In this document: piece after piece, positions 1 to 10,510 of the stretch
Layout: the number at the start of each line of letters is the position of its first letter
Numbering within the stretch: the first letter of the stretch is position 1
Origin: Euryodendron excelsum
Lineage: Eukaryota > Streptophyta > Magnoliopsida > Ericales > Pentaphylacaceae
Reading direction: 5' to 3'
Assembly (NCBI GenBank): GCA_033060915.1
Contig: CM065379.1
Location: forward strand, 32,018,318 to 32,082,317
DNA: 64,000 nucleotides
Position numbers and translations under genes: made by a program
Notes under the pieces: model-generated
Told to the model about the DNA's origin: nothing
Database searches by the model: none
What the model saw: the letters and a program-made list of their open reading frames with translations, nothing else

Positions 1-3000
1 TGCATGGTAGACACTAGTACAGGAGCCCAAATCTTCCAAAGATATGTTGCTTGCCAACTTAATGAACTTTCCTAAGTTGCTGGCACCACTAGTAGTGGCG
101 CCAAGCCAAAAAATGGCTTGGTGGCGCCAAGAGGAAATTTGCCCTAGCGCCACTGCAACAGGCGCCAGGTGATTCTGTTGTCTATAAATACAGAGCCTCC
201 TCCAGCGTGAAAGAGGTCTGCAAACTCAATCTTAAAACCCTCATATTCAATATACAGAGCTTGTAGCCACCCTAAACCCTAGCTTCTCTAGGTTTTCCAA
301 ACCCTAGCCACCATACACCAAACCCTAGCCTCCTATACACTCATATACACTCCTATACACTTATATACTAGCCTCCAACCCTCCATCGAAGGCTTGGATT
401 GCTGCAACTACAAGCTTTGAAGATTAAAGACAAGCCCTTGAAGACTGAAGTGAAGCGAAGACCGAAGAAAAGCGCAAAGCCAAGCAAAATAAACAAGACA
501 TATGGTAGGTTTTCTCTTTAAGTTTCTGCACTTCCCCCTCTCTCTTCTCCCTCCTAACCCACTTGGGTTTTCTCTATTTTCATCCCCTGTCTTCTTCCCC
601 TCTTTCTTTGCATGCTTGAAACAAGAGAATTCCTGGTCTATGTGTAGGATTAGACTATTGGAGGGTCACCGTGTCGGGGGCTTTCTTTTAGTCTAACCGG
701 AGACCACATGGGTTCGGCCCCCTTGATTATGTGGTGAAGCCTTAACCTTGTATGTTCACGACCCCAATTTGCATTGTGCATATCATTATCTTACATTCTT
801 CCAAAAATCGTTTTCAAACTCGTTTTCAAAGCTTGCATTAAACTTGTTTTCAAAATTGCATCAAAATCTCCGTTTTCAAAACTTGTTTTCAAAATCACAA
901 TCCTAGGGTAATTCTAGCCTTTCCATGGCTAGGATTGCTATAAGAAAGTGTTACATTTAAAGTGACCGATATGGACTATATTTTTAACTCCTTGTTGTTT
1001 TCAAAACCACTTTCTTAAAGTGGTTCTAACCTTCTTATGGTTAGAATCGCTTTAGGAAAGTGAGACGTTTTTATATTTTTCAAAAAAAGCTCTTTTCAAA
1101 AGTCTCTCTTTCTAAAATCCTCTTTTTCAATATGCATTTTAAAAACTCTTCTTTCCCAAATTGTTTTCTAAAAACTTCCTCTAAAAATCTATTTTTCCAA
1201 ACTCCTTTTTTAAAAACTCTTTCCCAAAACGCTCTCTTCAAAATTTACTTTCTAAAAATGCTCCCTAGGTCTCCTTCCTTGAAAAACTACCTTTTCAAAA
1301 CTCATTTCCAAAAACTCCTTTTTAAAATCTATTTCCAAAAACTTCCTTTTCCAAAAAATCACTTCCCAAAATCTCTTTTCTTAGAGCCCAAGTTAAACCC
1401 TAGAACCCATGATTAGGAAACCCTAATTTTTCTCTCTAAAAACATGGTTTTTGAACTTACCTTAAAACCTAGGTTTGCAAAACCTCTTATTTTCTACATC
1501 AAAACTATATATATTTCCAAAATCTATTTTCTACGTCAAAACTATAGTATTCCAAATCTAGGGTTTCTAAAACTTCCTCTTACAAATCCTTGTCAAATCA
1601 AATCTTCCTTTTAGGAAACCAAATCCAATCTCCCCATTTAGGAAACTAGATTCTATCCTCCGTTTTTTGAAACAAAATCAAAACCACTTGTTCTTAGAAA
1701 CAAAATCCAAATCTTTCCTAATTCAACTCCTTCCTAATCTTCTACTTTCCTAAATCTTAAGTTTTCAAAACTTGAACATAAAAATCTTTCCTAAATTTTA
1801 AAACTCAACTTCCACATCTTTCCTAATTCAACTATTTCCTAATTCTATCCATTTTCAAATCTTAACTTTCCAACTCTAAGTTTTCAAATCTTTCCTAAAC
1901 TCAAACCTTTCCTAATCTCAAGATCTACTAAAACTCTAAAACTTTCTAAATTTCAAATATTTCCAAATTTGAAGTTTTCCAAATTCAAAACTTTCATAGG
2001 TTAAAACTTTCTAAACCCAAAACTTTCTAAATTCTAAACTTTCCTAAACTTCAAATCTTTCCAAATCTAAAGCTATCTAAACTCAAAACTTTCTTACTTT
2101 CAAATCTTCCTTATTTCAAAACATTCCAAATTCAAAACTTTTCTATTTCGACACTTTCCTAATTCAAAACCTTTCCTAAAATGACACTTTCCTAAAATAA
2201 AACTTTCCTAAAACGAAACTTTCCAAATTCAAACCCTTCCTAAATCCAAGCTTCCCTAATCTTCCGAGTCCAATATTCGAATCAATTTTTTTCAAAAATC
2301 TTTTCAAGTCAAGTTTAATCTTTCTTTTCTAAGTTCCTAAGTCTAGGTTTCCTAAAACCAAGTCTTTCAAACCAATCTTTTCAAATCTTCCAATCAAAGT
2401 CCAAATTTCCTATTCTTCCAATTCCAATTCGAATTCCAACTCCAACCCTTTTCCAAATCAACTCTTCTATTTTCAATCGGACTCTTGTCCGAACTACGAC
2501 TAACCTGATTCCTCCAAAAGGATACGTAGGCAACCTCATGGATGCAGTCACAACATTTTTCAAGTTTCCAATTCCATAACTCTTTTCAAATCTCTTTTCA
2601 ATTCCAATTTCAAATCTCTTTTTAAATCAAATCAATTTCTTTCCAAATCTTTTTCCAAATCTATTTTTCAATTCTCTTTTCTTGCACTTGCATATCATGC
2701 ATCATGTTAAATTTCTTTTTAAACATTCTTTTTCAAAGTGGATAGAATTGGTCATTTGTTAGTTAAAGACACTCATAGACGAATCTAGGGTAAATAGACA
2801 TATAGGTACTGCAAGGGCGGGGTAGTGTGATGGCTTAGTGCGTCTTCCCTACACGTAACCAACCTCCGAACCTAGATTACTGTTTTCGAAATACCAAAAG
2901 GTGTTATTTTTCTAAAAAGGGCTTAATATTTTTTAAAGGTTGATAAATAACCTATTTTCTTAAAAACCCTCTCTTTAGGAGATATTTTCAAAATCGTTTT

Positions 3001-3233
3001 TCAGAACCCTAAGTATAGTTTTCGAATTATGCTTAGTTTTTAGGTGACCTAACTCACCTTAATCAAGTTAGGTGGCAACTCCAAACTTTTTCCAAAAGCC
3101 CTTTATTCAAATCTATTTTCAATTCAAATATAGTCGCACTCATTCTTCTAGGAAGGTGAGTTCTAATGAGAGAGTACAGTGTTTTTTCCGCTTGTGTGTG
3201 TATTCCTAGAGTGTGAAAAATCTGGGCGCGACA
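1..3233 (+). mobile_element. Tat/Ogre-like LTR, type 2, 3' part cut by the window edge
   Basis: This is the right-hand part of a long Ty3/gypsy Tat-lineage LTR. By alignment to the solo LTR starting at 22447, about 0.8 kb lies outside the window. It contains the palindrome-TATA promoter, telo-box-like AAACCCTAG repeats (about 270-330), a G-poor tract (about 1070-2700), the conserved stem-loop plus GAACTACG block (2477-2500) and a terminal GGGCGCGACA ending at 3233. It interrupts an Athila integrase frame, which begins immediately after it. Whether it is a solo LTR or the 3' LTR of a complete element cannot be told, because its left flank is not visible. Confidence 0.9.
81..190 (+). promoter_or_regulatory. 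Type 2 LTR promoter: palindromes plus TATA box
   Basis: The near-palindrome at 81-103 has arms TGGCACCACT and AGTGGCGCCA around a 3-nt loop. Further TGGCGCC/GGCGCCA boxes follow to about 166, and TATAAATA is at 183-190. The same layout recurs in every Tat LTR of the window, which makes this the likely RNA polymerase II core promoter of the LTR. Confidence 0.75.
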
Positions 3234-3983
3234 TTCTCCAGGTTTGGAATTCCAAGAGCTCTAATAAGTAATCAAGGCACTCACTTTTGTAATCGAACTG
3301 TGGCAACTTTGTTGAGAAAATACCATGTAACGCACAAGGTGTCAACTTCATATCATCTGCAAACTAGTGGACAAACGAAAGTGTCAAATTGAGAGATTAA
3401 GTCTATCATTGAAAAGATGGTCAATCCAAGTGGAAAATATTGGAGTTTGCAATTGGATGATGCTTTGTGGGCATACAGGACTGCATATAAAATGCCCATT
3501 GGTATGTCACCTTATCGATTGGTATTTGAAAAACCGTGCCACCTTCTAGTTGAGTTAGAACACAAAGCTTACTGAGCTATCAAGAGTTTTAACATGAAGA
3601 TGGATGAAAGTGGAGAACATAGGAAATTGCAACTCTAAGAGTTTGAGGAAATTGGCAATGATGCCTATGAGAGTGCAAGGATTTACAAGGAAAAGACGAA
3701 GGCTTTTCATGACAAGATGATTTCTAGGAAGGAGTTTAAAGTTAGTCAAAAAGTTCTTCTATACTAGTCCCGGCTTTGTTTGTTTCCGGGTAAGTTGCGT
3801 TCTCGTTGGATTGAACCTTTTCTTGTTACTAATGTTTTTCCTCATGGTGCAGTTGAAATTCAAAACTTAGCCACTTCTAAAGTGTTCAAGGTGAATAGCC
3901 ATCGACTTAAGCATTTCTATGGAGGTTTCCAAGTTGAGAATGTGGAGAAACTGGACCTTGAGGATCCGATTTATACGGATTGA
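3234..3983 (+). pseudogene. Athila-lineage integrase, C-terminal half, decayed
   Basis: One continuous frame reads the end of the integrase catalytic core ([48 protein letters not shown]) and then the C-terminal module [15 protein letters not shown]...HGAVEI...[11 protein letters not shown], ending at TGA 3981-3983. This GPF/Y-type ending is characteristic of Athila and Tat gypsy elements. Four in-frame stops interrupt the frame (after VSN, HKAY, LQL and VLLY), but I see no frameshift. The second catalytic Asp is Asn (ISNQGTHF) and the Glu expected in GQxE is Lys (GQTK), so it could not be active even without the stops. The N-terminal half lies left of the inserted LTR and outside the window. 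Strand transfer during integration would have been its role. Confidence 0.88.
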
Positions 3984-5414
3984 TGAAGCAAGCATTGAGT
4001 CAAGCCCACGACAATAAACATAGGCGCTGCTTGGGAGGCAAACCAAGGGAAGTTCATTTTTCTTTTCTTATTTTCGCATTTATATATTGGTTATCTCTAC
4101 CCTTTCTGTGCATTTTACTTTACATTCGGGACAATGTAAGTTTTAAGTGTAGGGGAGGGGATTTAGGTTGTGTTTTTGTATTCTAATTTGAAATTTGAAA
4201 TAATAATAAAAAAAATAATAACAAGATTCAATTAAGCTTGAAGAATTCATAACATGATTGAATAAGTAATCTTCCAACTTAGAATTAATTAGTCTAGTTA
4301 TTTTACTTGAGATTGGAGTGACTGAATTTGGTAGACAAAAGCTGGTCAGATTTTGAGCCTTTAGACTGACACATCCATATCAGTCACTATTTTCTTTCAT
4401 GTGAGATATTCTTCCATGGATTTGTTTTTCTAGAACTTGCCTTGATTCTCTTTGAGGTTATATTGACATATGCATGCATGAAGATGATTAAGGCCATCTT
4501 TGTTATAAGCTTCATAAGCCAAATAGCCTGCCTTGTAATTTTTTCCCCTTTGTGAACCCCTTTGAGCTTTATATGTTGTTTTGTCGTTATTGTGAACCCA
4601 CATTACAAGCTTTAAACCCGAAAAAACATAATGTCTTTACCCAAGCCGTAGAGCTAGTGGAGCATTGTTCATTATTATGATTTGTATGGGTGCGCAAGAA
4701 ATAAGTGTGGGGTGTCCAGAATTGTGGTAGGGCTATGGTTGTTGAAAAGGAACATGTTTTCATTCTCAATTCATGAGTTCCATTGTTGATATAATTTTTA
4801 AAAAAAAAAAAGAAAAAGGAAGAAAAAAGAGAAGGGAAGTGATGGAGGAAATTGCTTTTAATGTTATAAATTATCTATGTTCATAATTCCTCCTAAAATT
4901 CTAAGAAATAGGTATGTTTATATGGGATTTATACAAAGACATAAGTTGTTGAATGGAGTGATTGGTTTTACATGTCTTATATATTTGAAATTGAGTTGAG
5001 TCATTTTTGCTCCACTAGTTTCAATGGCTTTTGAGTTACATTCCAAAATATTTTCCACCTTGATCCTAAACCCCGTTATAACCCTTGAAAAGTCCTTATG
5101 ATTCGTGTTATGTATGTGATCTTAGTGGTGGAGAATGAGAAGATATGCAAGTCTATGGTAGATCATTTTCATTGGAATGAATTTGAGTGATACACATACC
5201 CTTTAAATACATGAGATCGAGTGTTTATTTCTGTAAAGGTCTACATATTCAGTTTACTCCATCCTTAAGTGGAAATGCTTGCTAAGTGATTGTGAGTTGT
5301 TTGAGAGTGTTGTTCACGATATGTTATGAGTTTTGAAGAGTTTGGTTGTTCTTTGTTGAGACTTTGATATCTCAGGAAAGTGAGTTTGAATTTTACCCGA
5401 GGACGAGCAAAGGT
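3984..5414 (+). mobile_element. Athila post-pol non-coding region
   Basis: The sequence starts with the Athila-typical post-pol motif (GGCGCTGCTTGGGAGGCAAA, near 4022) and a G-rich stretch AGTGTAGGGGAGGGG near 4146. It continues as about 1.2 kb with no supportable ORF, and an A-rich run is at 4799-4811. Athila elements can carry an env-like ORF here, but I find no reading frame that would support one. The end, GAGGACGAGCAAAGG just before 5415, matches the usual Athila sequence preceding the polypurine tract. Confidence 0.7.
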
Positions 5415-5430
5415 TAAGTGTGGGAGAATT
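5415..5430 (+). promoter_or_regulatory. Athila polypurine tract
   Basis: TAAGTGTGGGAGAATT directly abuts the LTR start TGATGACAATGC. Athila elements commonly have an AAGTGTGGGGGAATT-type tract in this position, where it primes plus-strand DNA synthesis. Confidence 0.75.
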
Positions 5431-6691
5431 TGATGACAATGCAAATGTCATATTTTTCTCCCTTAATCTTTAATCTTTTATACTTATTTGGCACCTAAAG
5501 ATACTCACTATTCTTATATTTTGACTTAGGGTGCTATGGAATGCGCAGGAAGAAGATCCTAGCTTAAAAGTGGTGAATTCATACGAAATTAGAAGCAGCG
5601 TTTGAAGGAGCGTTCGAATGGTCCAAGAGGCTTTCGAACGGTAGTAGACGCGTTCAAATGCTACGTCAAATGGATACACGTCAAGTTCAGGTTCGAAGAG
5701 CGTTCGAAATATACAAAGAGTAATTTTAACTATTCGAAGTGTGTTCGACGTGCCGTTCAAACGGTAGTCCGATGCGTTTGAACGGTGGCAAGGGTGTTCG
5801 AACGGTCTAATGCAGCTGCAGATTTTCAAAAGCCTATAAAAGCTAGGACTGTTTTGTTTTTAGGGTTATTGACATTTTTCGTATTATTCTAAGTTATTCT
5901 TTGAGTTGTTTTCATGGCCCTACGTGGCTAAACTCTGAATCTTGGTCAAAAGAGACAGAAACCTCGGAATTAATAATAAACTGTGATATCTAATTTGGTT
6001 TCATTATTCGATTCATGCTTTGAGTATCAGATGTTCTTCTGTACATATTTTCATGATTGTCTTGTTTAATCGCTAGGAGGCCTACTAGTTTATTAATCAT
6101 TACAATCTACTACTGAGTTAGATATCGAATCCGTAATTGTTTGATTCCTCTGATTTGTGACGCAACTAAGATTTAATAATTGCTGCGTTAGGAATTCCTA
6201 TATCTTGGGAAGGACATTCGACTAAATTAAATGCAACCGCGTGTGCTTGTGTTGTTTAGTTTCATCGATCTCTCTAATTCTTAAGGCTGCTAATAGATTA
6301 AACCTTGAGTGTTTTTCCTGGGTTGTTTAATAGCTAGGGTTAATCAGATCGCTTGTTTTTAATTAACTACGACTACGGAGAGATAGGAAAATAATTCTGA
6401 CGGTGAATATTCAATGTGTGAATTGATATGCTTACATCAATGATCAGTTGTAAATTCCGATGGTGGATGTTGACCTAGACCAAGGTTTGTTCTTTTGATT
6501 GATTTCAATACTTTAATCTGAATTGTCCCGTAGTTAGTTATTTTTAAAATTGTTTTCATTATATCCAAAACCCCCATCAAAGTTCACACAGCATAAAACT
6601 AGACTAAACACTCTCCGTGGGAACGATCCTTACTCACACTACTACATAATTGTTTTTGGTGTATTGGTATTATTTTTGGGTGCCCGCGACA
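5431..6691 (+). mobile_element. Athila 3' LTR
   Basis: This 1261-bp LTR begins TGATGACAATG after the polypurine tract and ends GCCCGCGACA at 6691. Element A sequence alignable to 60112 onward resumes at 6692, which fixes the right boundary. The segment near 6610 (CTCTCCGTGGGAACGATCC) resembles the conserved distal part of Athila LTRs. The partner 5' LTR is outside the window, so the target duplication cannot be checked. Confidence 0.75.
5596..5805 (+). repeat. Cluster of CGTTCGAA-type motifs in the Athila LTR
   Basis: Variants of GCGTTCGAACGG, a core containing the palindrome TTCGAA, recur about every 20-30 bp: 5600, 5631, 5650, 5693, 5707, 5734, 5742, 5754, 5775 and 5794. The spacing is irregular and several copies are inverted. 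Confidence 0.7.
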
Positions 6692-7068
6692 GCATAGCAA
6701 CATTCATTTGTCTCATAAATTTTTGCTCAATACTTGCATACATCTCCGGTACCTCTTAATTATGTTTTGATTGTATCGTTGTCATCCGGAGATTCCGTGA
6801 TATGTGATATGATTTACAATCTTTGTGGGAATCTTGTTAATGATGTGTCCATGCTCGTAAATCTTATACTCTTATAAATGCACTATTTTGATGTCATCTT
6901 AGGAATGGATTCGTTATCCCCTCATCATGCTATTATTGATTGTGAACTTAAGCGAATCATTCTTTCGCCCATCCGAGACTTGTTTTCGAAGGAGTGGGCG
7001 TTATGCCTCCTCCCTATCTCATTTTGTCCACGCAAACATATGGTTTAGTCCAAAAATGGAATCGTACC
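6692..7068 (+). pseudogene. Element A, first body: aspartic protease remnant
   Basis: The segment aligns with the protease ORF at 60112-60488: the ATTCATTTGTCTCATA start, the TTTTGATGTCATCTTAGG block encoding the ILG-containing strand, and the GACTTGTTTTCGAAGGAGTGGGC end. Stop codons and small changes have destroyed the frame. The Athila LTR removes or separates the 5' part, including the DSG active site, and the solo LTR at 7069 splits it from its continuation at 12365. It is the first of two tandem bodies. Confidence 0.85.
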
Positions 7069-7257
7069 TGTAAGCACCCCATTTTTGCCCACTCAACAAT
7101 CTCCAGCCCAGCCGGATCTAGTTTCAAACATCACCACACATCCGAGCCCAGGTCGGCTCTTTCAAACTCTAATCCAGTTGACCGGTCGCTTTCTAGGCCC
7201 GCAAGGCCCAATTGAAGCTTAGAAGACCATATTGCCCTCAGGCACCCTAGGTAACTT

Positions 7258-7585
7258 TCCAAGACCGAGCGATTTTGAGAACCAATGCCATCTTGGTAGC
7301 TTCTTGCGATCGGGTGATCTCGGGGACCAATACCTTATCAAATTCCAGACAGTTCACTTTTGACACCAGCATGCCCGCCAATGTAGAATATCCGTTATCT
7401 GGTAGCTCTCCAAGACTAGGCGATCTCGGAGACCAACACCACCCTACAGGTAGCTTTCTAAGACCAAGCGATCTCAAGAACCAACACCACCTTACAGGTA
7501 ACTCTTTGAGACCGAGTAGTCTTAAGGACCATACCGTACAGGTAGCTTTTCGAGACCGGGCGGTCTCGGGAACCAACACCTAGGT
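7258..7585 (+). repeat. Hairpin array, GAGACC/GGTCTC class
   Basis: Degenerate units of about 48-52 bp each contain GAGACC-gggc-GGTCTC or a variant, followed by GGAACCAACACC and a linker ending CAGGTAGCT. The unit ending near 7570 has perfectly paired arms (CGAGACC and GGTCTCG). Confidence 0.8.
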
Positions 7586-8793
7586 TAACACCGGCGCATG
7601 CCAGCCTAACTCAGTGAAAAATGACCAAACCTGCCCCTTGGGCCTCCAGGCAAACTTTAAAAAAGTTCAAAATCCCTCAAAATAGTAAGTCCACGCTTCC
7701 AAAATGTCCTTAAACAAGTAGGCGTACTCAATGCCCCATCCTGACCAATTTCAGTCTTGTTCTAGTCAGCTTCGATCAAAAATGACCATTTAACATGACA
7801 CAAATCCCTCTGGATAGTAAAACACTTTTCAAGACCATCCCCAAACAGTTCAGCATGCTTAATATGCCATTCCAACTCATCTTAGCTCTTTCTGACCAAT
7901 TCTGGTCAAAATAACCATTTTACCTTTAGTGGCCCGAGTCCCTGAAACCACACTGGCTTTGGGTACCAAACCGGCACCCCTCCGGAATACCCTATCATAT
8001 GCCCGTGTCCAATCCCAGGTGAGTCCCGTGAGTCCAAACACTTCCAAGTCAAAGAAAGTCCCTTGGAGTGTCTCACAAACGCTCCGTTATAGTTGTCTTT
8101 TCTCTCGATTCCCAGATTATAATGCGCCGTCAATCAACTTAAGAAATCCATAAATCAGGGAATTGTCAAAAGCCTGTCAATAGGTCTTTCCATTGATACA
8201 GATCGATTTATTAGATCGCTTCCTAAAGCCTCTGATCACGTGGCTCGGAAGTTGCCATTTTTAGAAACCCCTGAGACGCTCCACTAGGGTTGCTCTTTTC
8301 TCTAATTCCTAATTATAACGCACTGTCAAACGACTTGAAAAATGAGTAAATTAGGAAATTCCCGAAAGTATTTCTATACCATTTTCCATCGGTATAATCT
8401 GATCGAAGAGATCATCCCCCGAAGGCCTTGATCACGTGGCCCAAAGACTGCTACTTTTAAACATCCACAGAGCGTATCATAGACGCTCTGAGAAAGTGTG
8501 TTTTTGTACACGCTTTTCAAAGCAATATTCCACTCTTTTGAACACCTTTGAAGCTCTCCAAAAGTTTTTGGTTCTTGAGAAACAATAGGGGAACATCGTG
8601 AATGTGATCGATTTTCCTGAATCTTTTTCGAATTACATAATTATCAAGGCAAAGTTAATATAAAAGTTCCCGACGGCAGAGCGTATACTACATGCACCCA
8701 GATTGTGATCAGATCAATGAAAACTTTGCTTGCTCCCCAAGTTAAGTCAGTACAGAGAGTGTCACGTGGCATTCAATCAATGGAACAATACTA

Positions 8794-8880
8794 GCGCATG
8801 TACTACATGCGCGCCAGGGCAAAAATTGCCTAGGCACATGTAGCACATGCTCCAGTGCCCAGAAGCTTTACCTATAAATA
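8794..8880 (+). promoter_or_regulatory. Type 1 LTR promoter: GCGCATGT palindromes and TATA box
   Basis: GCGCATGT (8794-8801) pairs with ACATGCGC (8805-8812) across a 3-nt loop. A second, weaker ACATGTAGCACATG inverted repeat follows near 8836, and TATAAATA lies at 8873-8880. Confidence 0.75.
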
Positions 8881-10194
8881 TAGGCCTTCCCCTCTGTGTA
8901 TTCTATGACTGAAAATAGTAGTGAAGCCTTACAAAAATAGCCTTAGAACTTTGAAATACCCTATACACCTCACCCTCCAAGCCTCTAAGTTAGATTCCAC
9001 CTCTCTCTAGCCTATAGACTCCATTTACAAAGCCTTCAATGCCATAAAGGAGTCATTTCTAACCCCCTTAAGCCTCTCCACGGCTATTCAAGTTCAAGAT
9101 AAGTTATCCATGGAAGCTTGAAAGTGGTTTGAAGATAAAGGTGGTATTCTCTTTTGATTTATGTCTCTCTCACTTCTCCCTTCTCCCTCCTAGTCCACTT
9201 GGACTGTTATTCTCTTTTAACCCCCATCTTCTACCCCCTTTCTTGCATGCTTAAAATAAGAGAGTTCTTAGGTCATGCCTAGAGGAAAGCTTGTGAGAGC
9301 CACCATGTAAGGAGATCTCTCACAAGCCTACTTTGAGATGGCATGGCCTTGGAGCACCTTGCAATGTGGTGTGGCCTCTTACCCTTGTATGATTTTATAA
9401 CCCCCTTTGCATATAGTTACCATGTTCATGTTTTGCATGCTTAGCTCCATTTTCATGTTCATCATCATTTTTCAAAAACTCTCACTATTTCCATTTCTAT
9501 GTCTTTCTCAAACCCCATATTCAAGCATTTCCCTTAAAATGGTTCTAAGATTTGGTTTCTTGAAGCTTAAGGTTAAATCCTAGACTTTCATGCCTTAGGA
9601 AGCCTCCTTTTCAACCCTAACCTCATTTTGCATCCTTACATTTCATCACTTTCAAGTGACATTAAAATGGTTTCTTAAACGTTCTATTACATTTGATTTT
9701 CAAAAGTTTTGGCTCTTTTGAGTTTTGTGGTTGAAATGGTCCCCATAGAGCCTCTCTTGAATGACTCCCTCATTGTAATGGCCATAAAAACCCTAAACTC
9801 ACTAAAGTGGTTTCTAAATCTCCAAAAAGGGTTTTTAACATTACCTTCTTCAAAAGAAGTTTCCAAAAACTCACTATCCTTGCCCTACACCAAAATGGTT
9901 TCTAAAACCACCATTTCCATTTTAATTTTCAGAAGATTTAGTTCTCTTAAGTTAGACATTATAATGGTCCCCATGTAGCTCTCTTTTGAGTAGCTCTCCC
10001 ATTTTGACCATATGAACCCTACACTTGTTAGAACAAATTTTTATGGAAATGATCTTTCAAAATTCATAACTCTCTTGAGTTGTTTTTTCAAAAATACGTT
10101 CATATGAAGTGGCAAAGTTTCTTTTTATAAAACCATAGTTTCCAAAACCTTACTTTAAAATTCTTGTATTAAACCACCTTTCCAAAACCACTAA

Positions 10195-10510
10195 GCCAAA
10201 ACCCTAGTTCAAAACCACCTTCCAACCCTAGGTTAACTTGACCCTAGTTGTCCAACCTTAGATTAACTTAACCCAAGTTAGTTAACTCTAGGTTAACTTA
10301 ATCCTAGCTTAACCTAACTCTAGTTAGTTAACCCTAGTTGTCCAACCTTAAGTTAACCTAACCCAAGTTAGTTAACACTAGGTCACCTTAACCCTAGGTT
10401 AACCTAACTCTAGCCTAGGTCAATCTAACCATTGTCTAACCTAACCCTAGTTGTCCAACTCTAGGTTAACCTAACCCGAGTTAATTAACCCTCAGTCAAC
10501 CCAACCGAGA
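10195..10510 (+). repeat. Degenerate TAGGTTAACCTA repeat field
   Basis: Repeated CCTAGGTTAACCTAACCC and GTTAGTTAACCCTAG phrases fill about 300 bp. Each core TAGGTTAACCTA is a 12-bp palindrome. The same field is at 18290-18600 in element B's 5' LTR and is missing from its 3' LTR because of a deletion. Confidence 0.75.

Noticed and set aside
263..345. Interstitial telomeric repeat
   Set aside because: AAACCCTAG copies are dispersed and not in (TTTAGGG)n tandem. They fit telo-box-like promoter motifs instead.
1060..1416. 118-codon open frame rich in Phe, Lys, Leu and Ser
   Set aside because: It lies in the G-poor degenerate repeat tract of an LTR, and similar frames appear in every sister LTR at shifted positions. 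It is low-complexity, not a gene.
5470..5829. 119-codon minus-strand frame in the Athila LTR
   Set aside because: It coincides with the TTCGAA motif cluster and has no domain-like features.
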